From Candidatus Nanopelagicales bacterium (lineage in GTDB: Bacteria; Actinomycetota; Actinomycetes; S36-B12): a DNA stretch of 64,000 nucleotides. A program made the translations under genes and the position numbers. This document shows, piece after piece, positions 45,801 to 52,615 of this stretch; the first letter of the stretch is position 1; each line of letters opens with the position of its first letter. Location of the stretch: contig JAGYKV010000017.1 of the NCBI GenBank assembly GCA_018401415.1, positions 694,001 through 758,000 on the forward strand. Direction: 5' to 3'. The notes beneath the pieces were generated by a model. That model saw nothing but the letters and a program-made list of their open reading frames with translations. It was not told where the DNA came from and did not search any database.

Positions 45801-46416
45801 ACAGTAGTTGTGCAGCATTCGCGGTGGAGTATTTATGTCCGCGACCGGTTCTGTGCGAGGTAATGGAAATTCCTAAATAACGATCAAAGATTGCGCGCCA
45901 CGGCCGAAGGAGTGCACCGGCTCGGTGGACTTTCCCACAACTGAGTACCTGCCCCACTTCAGAGTCAGCACCGAGGAGCGCCACGATTCCAGCGTGATAC
46001 TTGGAAAGTGCCGCCCATGGAAGCACCGGCGATTTATGTGATGAAGCATGTGCCGCGGAAACAAGTCGACACAAAGAAGACCAACCCTGTGCATTGGTCG
46101 CGAGAAGTGTTACCCGCGGCTGTGTTTCATCTACCCACACGCCACCGTGCGCAGGTGTGCGCCGGATGCCGGCACCGGAGGTAACCCTCTGTTCGGTGCG
46201 CTCAACAGCGAGGTCCACACCCAGAACTGGCGCCACTCCCACTTTCATGCACGCTCGGGCCCACTGCACCGCTCCGTAGAGTCCATTGCGATCGGTCAAA
46301 CCAGCAATATTCTGACCCAATTCCGCAGCACGCTGCACGAGTAGATCAGGTTGCGTGGTTCCGTACTGCAAGGAGTATCCAGAGGCAACCTGTAAATGCG
46401 CAAATGAATCCACCAT
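42886..46416 (-). CDS. dnaE2: DnaE2-type DNA polymerase III alpha subunit (error-prone)
   Basis: A second C-family polymerase of 1176 residues, about the size of the Streptomyces alpha subunit found beside dinB. The PHP domain starts HLQVASGYSLQYG, in which the HxH metal motif of replicative DnaE1 is lost, so proofreading is unlikely. The catalytic core shows PDIDIDVESDRRLDVY and CKAHAAAFALP. It ends with PAPTPAPNPP, a proline-rich tail. ATG at 46416 has GGGGTGG upstream; GTG at 46425 is an alternative. It lies between the SAV_6107-like gene and dinB. Together they resemble a mutagenic repair unit, different in partners from mycobacterial imuA-imuB-dnaE2. Confidence 0.92.
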   Translation of the reverse strand: MVDSFAHLQVASGYSLQYGTTQPDLLVQRAAELGQNIAGLTDRNGLYGAVQWARACMKVGVAPVLGVDLAVERTEQRVTSGAGIRRTPAHGGVWVDETQPRVTLLATNAQGWSSLCRLVSAAHASSHKSPVLPWAALSKYHAGIVALLGADSEVGQVLSCGKVHRAGALLRPWRAIFDRYLGISITSHRTGRGHKYSTANAAQLLSWARSEKLPAILTNAVRHLTPDQARVADLLDAARQIISLDSRYLTRNSGEGYLKSGTEMQQIATEICQHMGERDPSKLLRDTRHLAEYCALDPEADLGLGSVFVPELDVLLGRPVAEPEREANSLLLQRCETELPVRYTRTDDRAVAKYRLEQEMRTITHLGFSGYFLTVAHVVDMIKERGVRVAARGSGAGSLVNYLLGISGVDPIAQNLLMERFLTPLRRVLPDIDIDVESDRRLDVYQWIFDKFGSDRIATVSMMETYRARSAIRDVGMAFSMPSSDIDAFAKAFPHIRARNVKSALEDLPELRNSSFGRLAAQGELDNFLSLVESLDGLPRHVAMHPCGVVLSDLTLLDRTPVQNGAAGFPMSHFDKHDVEHMGLLKLDVLGVRMQSAMAHALNEAERVTGERPIIDGTTLNDPETFALIQSTRTLGCFQIESPGQRELVGKFAPETFNDLIIDISLFRPGPVKSDMINPFLRARQGWNKTEYPHPDLQPALEETYGVVVYHEQVLRTFSVFTGCSLAEADEYRRSMGSPEGQSEVRTWFYPAALKRGYQLEQVDRVWEILRAFASFGFCKAHAAAFALPTYQSAWLKTHHPAAFYCGLLTHDPGMYPKRLILDDARNFGVPILGLDVNHSADTYRLEEVEDSSSSWGIRIPFTDIKEISQEEINRLVHGQPYSSLSDLWQRARPATPVVENLVVAGGFDSLYGFNQHAFNQHTSGSRITRRDLLLQIADLSRGKSVATSQLSFDISQFNHSDRLAETGTGLPEMNAAERVRAELEVLGLDVSGHIMDFYIDCLTALNVVRSRDLLNCRSKETIFIAGVKVATQMPPVRSGKRVVFLTLDDSTGPLDATFFEDAQGPFAHDLFNSWILLVRGVTRRTGPRGISLRATGCWDLSTIRKIWIDGGLPAVNAHVLAHPIPDINASGKRVALVHASGFRQSPYSNISTPAPTPAPNPPAKLWHRSPGTPGW

Positions 46417-46440
46417 AAAATCCACCCCAAAGGTGAGAAT

Positions 46441-46923
46441 TCAGCCCACGCGCTGTAGTCGTGAGTTTCCGAAAGGAATACTCGATTGCTCTAATAGATT
46501 CAATGTCTCAGCAACTTGCAGGAGAAAGCGTTCAGAGTCCCGCATGAGATCGTCAGCCTCGCGTGCGGTCACACACGGTATTCCCGCTTCCGCAGAAGCC
46601 CGCTTGCGAGCACCTGCAGCAAAAAAACCTGCCCACTCCGTAAACTCAGGAGCGACTCGAGGGAGGACTTCCCACACGCTTCGAATTCGATGACGACGCG
46701 AACTGGTAGCAACCTGGGCTCGATCGGCAAGTACCGCGGCGGCTGTTCGCAGGGCAGCAAGGTGCGCAGCGGCATAACGATCTTGGGGAAGAAGTGATTG
46801 CCCTGCTTCGCACAAACTTTCTTTGGCTGAATACAAAAGTTCAACCGCTGGACGTTGGGTGAATTTCCCCACCATGCTGTGTATCCCTTCGAGTCGAGGT
46901 GGCGAGCTAATACCTGCCACCAC
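46441..46923 (-). CDS. SAV_6107-like HEPN-domain protein
   Basis: A 160-residue helical protein matching the SAV_6107 family, whose genes co-occur with dnaE2 and dinB in actinobacteria. Visible are AAAHLAALRTAAAVLADRAQ (HEPN-like helices), RSVWEVLPRVAPEF and a C-terminal READDLMRDSERFL. HEPN proteins may be RNases or assembly factors, but the RxxxxH RNase motif is not clear. First gene of the SOS-type operon. The start is one of two adjacent GTG codons (46923 or 46920). Confidence 0.8.
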   Translation of the reverse strand: MVAGISSPPRLEGIHSMVGKFTQRPAVELLYSAKESLCEAGQSLLPQDRYAAAHLAALRTAAAVLADRAQVATSSRRHRIRSVWEVLPRVAPEFTEWAGFFAAGARKRASAEAGIPCVTAREADDLMRDSERFLLQVAETLNLLEQSSIPFGNSRLQRVG

Positions 46924-47018
46924 ACTTATTTATTTCTCGACCCGAGTTGTAGTTGTTCCCGACCCATTCTTTTATTCACTGACTCAGTGTTATTCACTGG
47001 CTTACTGTTCACCTAGAG

Positions 47019-47059
47019 ACAGTCACCGGGGTCGGGGTCGAGACGACCCCGGTGACTGT
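47019..47059. other. 16-bp perfect hairpin in the SOS operon leader
   Basis: 47019-47034 is perfectly complementary to 47044-47059, with a 9-base loop (GGGTCGAGA). On the minus strand it falls about 130 bases downstream of the predicted start of the dnaE2 operon and 96 bases before the first gene. No T-run follows. An 18-codon ATG frame overlaps it. Confidence 0.8.
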
Positions 47060-47170
47060 GATCATGTGGCAGCTTGCGCTGCGCTACTGACCTGACCCGC
47101 ACCTAGCCGCGAATCCAGGACCGGGAGGCAGTTCGAACACCTGTGTTTCAGGAGGCTCTGACGCCCACCT

Positions 47171-47186
47171 TCGAACAAATGTTCGA
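47171..47186. promoter_or_regulatory. LexA (SOS) box
   Basis: TCGAACAAATGTTCGA is a perfect match to the actinobacterial consensus TCGAAC-N4-GTTCGA. It sits just downstream of the -10 box of the minus-strand promoter, where LexA would block the SAV_6107-dnaE2-dinB operon. Confidence 0.85.
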
Positions 47187-47194
47187 ACAGGTCA

Positions 47195-47224
47195 AAGATA
47201 GACCGGGCCACTGACATCCGTCAA
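47195..47224 (-). promoter_or_regulatory. SOS operon promoter
   Basis: TTGACG (47219-47224) and TATCTT (47195-47200) on the minus strand, 18 bases apart. The start would fall next to the LexA box, leaving a leader of about 265 bases. Confidence 0.6.
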
Positions 47225-47312
47225 CCCGGTCCACCAGATATCCACAAAAAGCGCCCATTCATGAGGAACCTGAGTCCATTTGTAAAGGGGAACTAGATCG
47301 GTCTCCCCTGAT

Positions 47313-47318
47313 TAGACT
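47313..47318 (+). promoter_or_regulatory. Leaderless -10 box of the second ybaK
   Basis: TAGACT, 7 bases before the ATG at 47326. Confidence 0.55.
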
Positions 47319-47325
47319 CCCCCAC

Positions 47326-47808
47326 ATGAGCGAAACCACCGAACAGCAATCTGTGATCCACGTCCGCAACACCCTCAAACTCTTGGGAGCCCGAGGGGAA
47401 GTTCGTCGACTCGATGACAGCGCTCGCACCGCCCAAGAGGCTGCCTCAGCGCTTGGGATCCAAGTGGGACAGATTGCCAGTTCCCTTATTTTTCTCGCCG
47501 ATGGCAAACCGGTACTGGTGATTGCATCGGGCAAACATCGAGTTAATACCAATACCGTTGCCGCCATTCTTGCTGTCTCTGAAGTCACGAAAGCAACCGC
47601 CGAAGATGTTCGTCTAGCCACCGGATTTGCCATTGGCGGAGTTGCACCGGTCGGCCACCCTGAACCGCTGCCCACCATCATTGATATTTCACTCAGCCAA
47701 TACGACGAAGTCTGGGCGGCCGGCGGTCACCCGCATTATGTATTCCCCACCAGCTACGACGAACTACTGCGCATCACCGCTGGCGAGGCAGCCGAGGTGA
47801 GTGTTTAG
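47326..47808 (+). CDS. YbaK/ProX-domain aminoacyl-tRNA deacylase
   Basis: A 160-residue YbaK-fold protein of the prolyl-editing superfamily. It has SLIFLADGKPVLVIASGKHRVN and ATGFAIGGVAPVGHPEP (each split across residues 62-83 and 102-118), the GG-P-GH variant typical of ProX/YeaK-like members rather than the FGQKK variant of the first YbaK at 3531. It probably hydrolyses a mischarged tRNA, but the residue is unknown. ATG at 47326 follows a leaderless promoter. The convergent P450 ends five bases away. Confidence 0.88.
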   Translation: MSETTEQQSVIHVRNTLKLLGARGEVRRLDDSARTAQEAASALGIQVGQIASSLIFLADGKPVLVIASGKHRVNTNTVAAILAVSEVTKATAEDVRLATGFAIGGVAPVGHPEPLPTIIDISLSQYDEVWAAGGHPHYVFPTSYDELLRITAGEAAEVSV

Positions 47809-47813
47809 AGCCC

Positions 47814-49022
47814 TCAGGGCGCGCTGAATTGAATCAGCAGTTCGCGCGGGCACCGGAATGCCGGTGTCGGGCGCCAATCGATGGGCTCGTTGAGGATCCT
47901 CGCCCCGGGAAGACGAGGTAGCAGCATGGAAATGAGTTCCTCCGTCTCCAGTCGCGCCAACGCGGTGCCGGCGCAGAAATGCTCGCCAAGGCCGAAGGTG
48001 AGAGGGGGAGAGCCACCGCGAGTGATGTCCATGCGGTCAGGATCGGGATAGACCTCGGGGTCGCGGTTCGCCTGGGCCAGGTTGATCGCAACCAACTGGC
48101 CCGCTCGGAGGCTTACCCCCTGCAGGTCAAGGTCGTGAGCGGCCACGCGGCTGATGACTTGCGAGGGGCTCTCCAGACGCCCGACCTCAGCGACGGCGCC
48201 CGGGATCAGTGAGGGATCCGACAGCATTAGTCGGAGTTGATCGGGATGCTGCAGGAGCAGGATCATCGAGTTTGCCATCAGGCTCGTGGTCGTTTCATGC
48301 GCCGCGTTGACGATACCGATGAGGTTTGCCACAACTTCATCATCGGTAAGGACTCCGGCCGATTCGTCCTGAAGCAGATGACCCAAGAGCGAGTCCTCGG
48401 AATCAGCGGGCGGATTGCGCAGTTGATCGGCAACGTAGTCGCGCATGTGTTCCGTAGCATCCATCGCACGCTTCGTGCGTACCTCAATGGAGTCAGGGCT
48501 CGAAGCTAGCCAGTTGTAGAAGTCGCTCGTCCACTGACGAAGTTGGGTGACATCGGCGGGGGGAAAGCCGAGCACCAGCAGGATGATCTTCGATGGAATC
48601 GGTAGGGCGATCTCCTTGAGGAAGTCCACCGGCTCGGACCAATCGATACCATCCAGGTGGTCTCCGATGACCTCTTGAATCATCGGCGCGTACGTGCGCA
48701 CCCGAGCCGCAGTGAAAGCATCACGCATCTTCACCCGCAACATGCGGTGTCGAGGACCGTCTGTCATGACGAGTCGGTCATGGAGAATGGATGCCAAGCA
48801 CTGAACCGGAATGTCATCAGGAACCCGGCTCAATCGATCCTGCACACGATTGTTGCTGAAGTTTGCAGCATCCAAGAGCACGGACTTCACGTCGGCGTAC
48901 CGAGAGATATACACGTGGCCGGTCTCCGGTTGCAACCAGACAGGCGAATCCTCGGCCATGGCGCGGTACGTCGGATAGGGGTCGGCGATGTAATCCGGTC
49001 CGTGGAGGACATAGTGAGCCAT
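47814..49022 (-). CDS. Cytochrome P450
   Basis: A soluble bacterial P450 of 402 residues. The I-helix oxygen-activation motif is AAHETTTS near 250, the K-helix ExxR is EVGR near 288, and the haem loop is FGLGEHFCAG near 347 with the axial cysteine. No ferredoxin or reductase gene is adjacent, so redox partners lie elsewhere and the substrate is unknown. The coding region is visibly GC-richer than its neighbours, with more G/C third positions, suggesting transfer from a GC-rich actinobacterium. The ATG is set by a TACACT box 6 bases upstream. Confidence 0.94.
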   Translation of the reverse strand: MAHYVLHGPDYIADPYPTYRAMAEDSPVWLQPETGHVYISRYADVKSVLLDAANFSNNRVQDRLSRVPDDIPVQCLASILHDRLVMTDGPRHRMLRVKMRDAFTAARVRTYAPMIQEVIGDHLDGIDWSEPVDFLKEIALPIPSKIILLVLGFPPADVTQLRQWTSDFYNWLASSPDSIEVRTKRAMDATEHMRDYVADQLRNPPADSEDSLLGHLLQDESAGVLTDDEVVANLIGIVNAAHETTTSLMANSMILLLQHPDQLRLMLSDPSLIPGAVAEVGRLESPSQVISRVAAHDLDLQGVSLRAGQLVAINLAQANRDPEVYPDPDRMDITRGGSPPLTFGLGEHFCAGTALARLETEELISMLLPRLPGARILNEPIDWRPTPAFRCPRELLIQFSAP

Positions 49023-49028
49023 GGCTTA

Positions 49029-49034
49029 AGTGTA
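49029..49034 (-). promoter_or_regulatory. Leaderless -10 box of the P450
   Basis: TACACT on the minus strand, then the spacer TAAGCC and ATG. The same spacer precedes aroG, whose box is TACCCT. Confidence 0.6.
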
Positions 49035-49073
49035 AGAGTGTTCGGGTCAGAGCGGGTGGACGTTGACCAACTC

Positions 49074-49097
49074 CGGCTCAAGAGCAGGATTGAGCCG
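49074..49097 (-). terminator. Possible terminator after acdS
   Basis: An 8-bp stem CGGCTCAA/TTGAGCCG with an 8-base loop, 34 bases past the acdS stop, lacking a T-run. It would separate acdS from the P450. Confidence 0.35.
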
Positions 49098-49130
49098 CTG
49101 CGCATCACTGCCTGGTTAAACCACGTTTAC

Positions 49131-50141
49131 TCAATTCGTGAACAGCGCACTGTATGCATTGAGAGCGGGCTGACCACCAAGGTGCGCATACAACACATTC
49201 GATTCCTTCGGTATTACCCCGGTGCGCACCAAATCAATGAGCCCTGCCATGGACTTGCCTTCATATACCGGGTCAATAATCATGCCCTCTAGGCTCCCGC
49301 TGAGTCGAATGGCATCCAGGGTTGATTGCACCGGAATCCCATAGAGATCCCCCGCCCAACCCTCCAGTATCGTGATTTCATCTTCTCGCAAATCTCGATT
49401 GAGGCCGATGAGCCCTGCGGTATGACGGGCAATTCGAGCTACCTGTTCCCGGGTTTTATCCAATGTTGCCGAGGCATCTATACCAATGACCCGACGTGGC
49501 CGGTCTTGGCCAGCAAATCCCGCGATCATGCCTGCCTGCGTGCTTCCTGTCACCGTGCACACAATGATCGTGTCAAAGAAAATTCCAAGTTCCTTTTCTT
49601 GCTCTTCTACTTCGTAGGCCCAATTGGCAAAACCCAGTCCACCGAATTTATGTTCCGATGCTCCGGCAGGAATTCCATAGGGCTTACCTCCGCGAGCCCG
49701 AACGTCATCTAGCGCACGATTCCAACTATCGCGAATTCCAATGTCGAAACCTGCAGGGTCCAGTCTGACTTCAGCACCCATGATTCGCGAGAGCAGAATG
49801 TTTCCAACCCGATCATTGACACTGTCGGGCCAGTCAACCCACTTTTCTTGCACTAGTACGGCTTTCATCCCGATCTTGGCTGCGACCGCAGCTACCTGCC
49901 GCGTGTGATTGGACTGATACCCACCAATGGATACGAGCGTGTCCGCACCTTCTGCAATCGCATCAGGGATGATGTACTCGAGTTTGCGCGTTTTGTTTCC
50001 ACCGTAGGCAAGTCCACTGTTGACGTCTTCGCGTTTCGCCCAAATTGTTGCGCCCCCCAAGTACTCGGTGAGGCGAGGCAGTGAGTGAACCGGGCTGGGG
50101 CCAAAGGTCAGCGGATAGCGAGCAAAATCTGCAATGGACAT
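49131..50141 (-). CDS. acdS: 1-Aminocyclopropane-1-carboxylate deaminase
   Basis: A fold type II PLP enzyme that opens the cyclopropane ring of ACC to give 2-oxobutyrate and ammonia. The 336-residue protein matches Pseudomonas AcdS along its whole length: [19 protein letters not shown] with the PLP lysine near 50, [27 protein letters not shown], and [13 protein letters not shown]. The Glu in YEGKS and the Leu in [12 protein letters not shown] correspond to the two residues reported to separate ACC deaminase from D-cysteine desulfhydrase. A Shine-Dalgarno AGAGGA precedes the ATG. It stands alone, with no regulator such as AcdR nearby. Confidence 0.9.
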   Translation of the reverse strand: MSIADFARYPLTFGPSPVHSLPRLTEYLGGATIWAKREDVNSGLAYGGNKTRKLEYIIPDAIAEGADTLVSIGGYQSNHTRQVAAVAAKIGMKAVLVQEKWVDWPDSVNDRVGNILLSRIMGAEVRLDPAGFDIGIRDSWNRALDDVRARGGKPYGIPAGASEHKFGGLGFANWAYEVEEQEKELGIFFDTIIVCTVTGSTQAGMIAGFAGQDRPRRVIGIDASATLDKTREQVARIARHTAGLIGLNRDLREDEITILEGWAGDLYGIPVQSTLDAIRLSGSLEGMIIDPVYEGKSMAGLIDLVRTGVIPKESNVLYAHLGGQPALNAYSALFTN

Positions 50142-50183
50142 GCGATTCCTCTATGCGTAGTGGGCAATTCCTTCGGGTGCGAA

Positions 50184-50669
50184 TTACTCAGTTGCGAGCG
50201 GGTTTTCCGCTACTTCTTTTAACCGAACCAAAGTCTTGAGTATTGCTTTTTGATTATTGTCATAAGCATTCATTAGTTTCAGTGATGCGGGGATACGAGC
50301 CGTTGAACCATCGAAGGTTTCCACGACAACAGTTGTGTTCGGATCAACTACCTCTAGTTCATAACGCCAACGATGGTGGCCCGGGTGACACCAGGCGATT
50401 GTTTGTCCCTCCTCAAACTCCACCACAGTGTTCTTGATTCGGTAGTTGGCAAATAAATGCATATCCATGCCGAACTTGGAACCAAGTTCAAGGCGTTCAG
50501 GGCCGCGGACATTTCCTCTCAACGTGCCAGATCCATCAAAGAGGGGGTGATTCCTCGGGTCGGCCACCAACTCAAATATCTCGGCCGCAGGGGCATTGAT
50601 AGTGATTTTCCCCGCCCGCTTGTATTTGGAATCGGTCGGAAGTGTTTCTGCCATCGCTTTTTCACTCAT
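50184..50669 (-). CDS. SRPBCC-family (START-like) protein
   Basis: A 161-residue polyketide-cyclase/dehydrase-type SRPBCC protein: AGKITINAPAAEIFELVADP is the helix-grip N-terminus and FDGSGTLRGNV, IAWCHPGHHRWRYELEV and a long C-terminal helix follow. Such proteins bind hydrophobic ligands. Its divergent position next to cruF hints at a link with carotenoids but this is only positional. ATG at 50669 is chosen over a longer frame because TAGGGT lies 7 bases upstream. Confidence 0.85.
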   Translation of the reverse strand: MSEKAMAETLPTDSKYKRAGKITINAPAAEIFELVADPRNHPLFDGSGTLRGNVRGPERLELGSKFGMDMHLFANYRIKNTVVEFEEGQTIAWCHPGHHRWRYELEVVDPNTTVVVETFDGSTARIPASLKLMNAYDNNQKAILKTLVRLKEVAENPLATE

Positions 50670-50676
50670 GGGGCTC

Positions 50677-50682
50677 ACCCTA
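50677..50682 (-). promoter_or_regulatory. Leaderless -10 box of the SRPBCC gene
   Basis: TAGGGT on the minus strand, 7 bases before ATG 50669. The cruF -10 lies 16 bases to the right, facing the other way. Confidence 0.5.
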
Positions 50683-50698
50683 CGGCGAAGGACTTGCC

Positions 50699-50704
50699 TA
50701 TGCT
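50699..50704 (+). promoter_or_regulatory. Leaderless -10 box of cruF
   Basis: TATGCT, 7 bases before the ATG at 50712. Confidence 0.5.
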
Positions 50705-50711
50705 TGCCAAT

Positions 50712-51512
50712 ATGAGCGTCCGTTTTTATGGCGGACCCCACTCCGATCGAGGCAAGGGGCCACCACGGTGGACCAACTATGTCCCATGGGTCTTTGCTGG
50801 AATCACGATTCTCGGTCAAATTATCTGGATTTTGGTTCAGGGCGATGTCCGCACCTTTTTTACGATTCTCACGGTCGTCACTTTTTTTCTCACGAGTGTC
50901 ACACATGCTTATTTTCATCGCGGGCTCGCTTGGACACTCAGTTTTTTCTCAATCACCCTTGCTTACGGATGGCTCATTGAAGCTCTGGGCACAGCCACGT
51001 CATTTCCATTTGGTACCTACACCTATAGCGGAACACTTGGACCATCGCTTGGTGCAGTACCGCTGATCATCCCGATGGCGTGGTCCATGATGGCTTATCC
51101 GGTATTGCTTGCCGTCCAACGATTAGTCAGCACACCTATGGCCACCGCATTTATTGGTGGATGGCTACTCGCTTCATGGGACCTGTTCCTTGACCCGATG
51201 ATGGTGGGTGAGGGTTATTGGACGTGGCAAAATATCGGTTGGGTGTTGCCAGGGATCCCAGATATTCCACTGCAAAACTTTCTCGGATGGTTCCTTGGTT
51301 CCCTTGGGCTGATGTATGCCCTTAATTTATTGCCGCGAAAGGTCGCCAAGGATCACGTCCCGAACACAATGCTTATATGGATCTACTTTTCTAATATTCT
51401 TGCGGCCGCGATTTTCTTGGGCACACCGGCTGTTGCCCTGTGGGGCGGGATCTGCATGGGCCTGGTCATGATTCCCTGGATGTGGCGAATCTGGAGTCAG
51501 CCTCAGTGGTGA
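50712..51512 (+). CDS. cruF: CruF-like carotenoid 1',2'-hydratase (DUF422)
   Basis: A 266-residue integral membrane protein with about seven helices, matching the CruF/DUF422 carotenoid hydratase family: AYGWLIEALGTATSFPFGTY, YSGTLGPSLGAVPLIIPMAW and SWDLFLDPMMVGEGYWTW are typical. CruF adds water to the psi end of lycopene or gamma-carotene to give the 1'-hydroxy group. The start could also be ATG at 50700. It begins an operon of three genes (cruF-cruG-desaturase) with 1- and 4-base overlaps. Confidence 0.85.
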   Translation: MSVRFYGGPHSDRGKGPPRWTNYVPWVFAGITILGQIIWILVQGDVRTFFTILTVVTFFLTSVTHAYFHRGLAWTLSFFSITLAYGWLIEALGTATSFPFGTYTYSGTLGPSLGAVPLIIPMAWSMMAYPVLLAVQRLVSTPMATAFIGGWLLASWDLFLDPMMVGEGYWTWQNIGWVLPGIPDIPLQNFLGWFLGSLGLMYALNLLPRKVAKDHVPNTMLIWIYFSNILAAAIFLGTPAVALWGGICMGLVMIPWMWRIWSQPQW

Positions 51513-52615
51513 TGGTGCAGGCAGGCTCGGTGCTTGCAGTGGCATTAGCCGCGCATACGGCCTATAACCTGAAAATTCTGCGTGAACCATCTTTTTCGGG
51601 GGCGGAAATCACCGAACGCGTGAGCATTCTCATTCCCGCGCGCAATGAGGAATCAACCATCGCCCGAACGGTCACCAGCGCATGCGCCCAGCAAGGCGTG
51701 AAAGACTTGGAAGTAATTGTGCTTGACGATGACTCAAGTGACAAGACCGCCGAGATCGTCAACGAACTTGCCCTCCACGATTCACGAATTCAACTGATTC
51801 AAAGTGACGAGCAGGTTCCCCCTGACTGGATGGGTAAGCAATTTGCCTGTCACCGGTTATCTCAAATTGCCCGAGGAACTGTTCTTGTTTTTGTAGATGC
51901 AGATGTTGAACTCGCACCCCGCGCCGTTGCTGCATGTGTCGAATTACTTCGCAGCGAAAACTTGGCACTGGTTGCCCCCTACCCGAAACAACAAGCTGTG
52001 GGGCTTTTAGAGCGCTTGGTGCAGCCGTTGGTGGTGTGGTCATGGGTTGCCACCCTCCCCGTGGGAATTGCTGAAAAATCCCTTCGTCCAAGTCTGTCTG
52101 CAGCGAATGGCCAACTGCTGGTGCTGGACACTGTGGCCTACCAGCAAGCGGGCGGACACTCATCTGTTCGGGACATTGTTCTCGAAGATATTGCCCTCAT
52201 GCGATCACTGAAGATATCCGGTGCACGCTGCGCCACGGTGAATGGATCGAACATTGCCCAATGTCGCATGTACGAATCAACACAAGGCGTGGTGAACGGG
52301 TACACCAAGTCCCTCTGGAGCGCATTTGGCTCCCCCGCGGGTTCAATCGCCGTGAGCGCCCTCCTAGCCGTCGCATATATTGCACCAGCCGCGGGGATGG
52401 TCGCATCGCATAAGAAATCAACCCGGGCAATCGGCACAATTGGCTATTCGGCGGGCGTACTCAGCAGGGCACTCGTCGCACAACGAACAGGTAATCCAAT
52501 CCTCCCTGACTCATTAGCCCACCCGGTATCCATCACAACCTTCATTGGACTCACCGCACTCAGTTGGTCACGCCACCTGCGCGGGAAAAACACGTGGAAG
52601 GGTCGAGTCCTGTGA
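51512..52615 (+). CDS. cruG: Carotenoid glycosyltransferase (CruG-like, GT2)
   Basis: A 367-residue family 2 glycosyltransferase with an N-terminal membrane helix (about 2-20), the GT-A core VSILIPARNEESTIARTV, VIVLDDDSSDKTAEIV and VFVDADVEL (DxD), and hydrophobic segments near the C-terminus. CruG attaches a sugar to the 1' or 2' hydroxyl made by CruF. Context decides the call; on sequence alone it could be another membrane GT2. The ATG shares its A with the cruF stop. Confidence 0.8.
   Translation: MVQAGSVLAVALAAHTAYNLKILREPSFSGAEITERVSILIPARNEESTIARTVTSACAQQGVKDLEVIVLDDDSSDKTAEIVNELALHDSRIQLIQSDEQVPPDWMGKQFACHRLSQIARGTVLVFVDADVELAPRAVAACVELLRSENLALVAPYPKQQAVGLLERLVQPLVVWSWVATLPVGIAEKSLRPSLSAANGQLLVLDTVAYQQAGGHSSVRDIVLEDIALMRSLKISGARCATVNGSNIAQCRMYESTQGVVNGYTKSLWSAFGSPAGSIAVSALLAVAYIAPAAGMVASHKKSTRAIGTIGYSAGVLSRALVAQRTGNPILPDSLAHPVSITTFIGLTALSWSRHLRGKNTWKGRVL

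Larger units (their letters stand above)
46924..47325. other. 402-base intergenic region upstream of the SOS operon
   Basis: This is the only gap above 300 bases outside mraZ-rsmH. It holds the LexA box and promoter of the minus-strand operon, a 16-bp hairpin, a 13-base palindrome CACTGACTCAGTG at 46977-46989, a direct repeat TTATTCACTG at 46972 and 46990, a GACCGGG/CCCGGTC inverted repeat at 47201-47207 and 47225-47231, and the leaderless promoter of the second ybaK. No convincing protein or tRNA gene was found. Confidence 0.8.

Noticed and set aside
47125..47150. tRNA T-loop-like GTTCGAAC
   Set aside because: Flanking bases cannot form the T-arm or acceptor stem; it is more likely a degenerate half LexA site.
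49131..50141. D-cysteine desulfhydrase
   Set aside because: The Glu and Leu residues that distinguish ACC deaminase are both present and full-length similarity to AcdS is strong.
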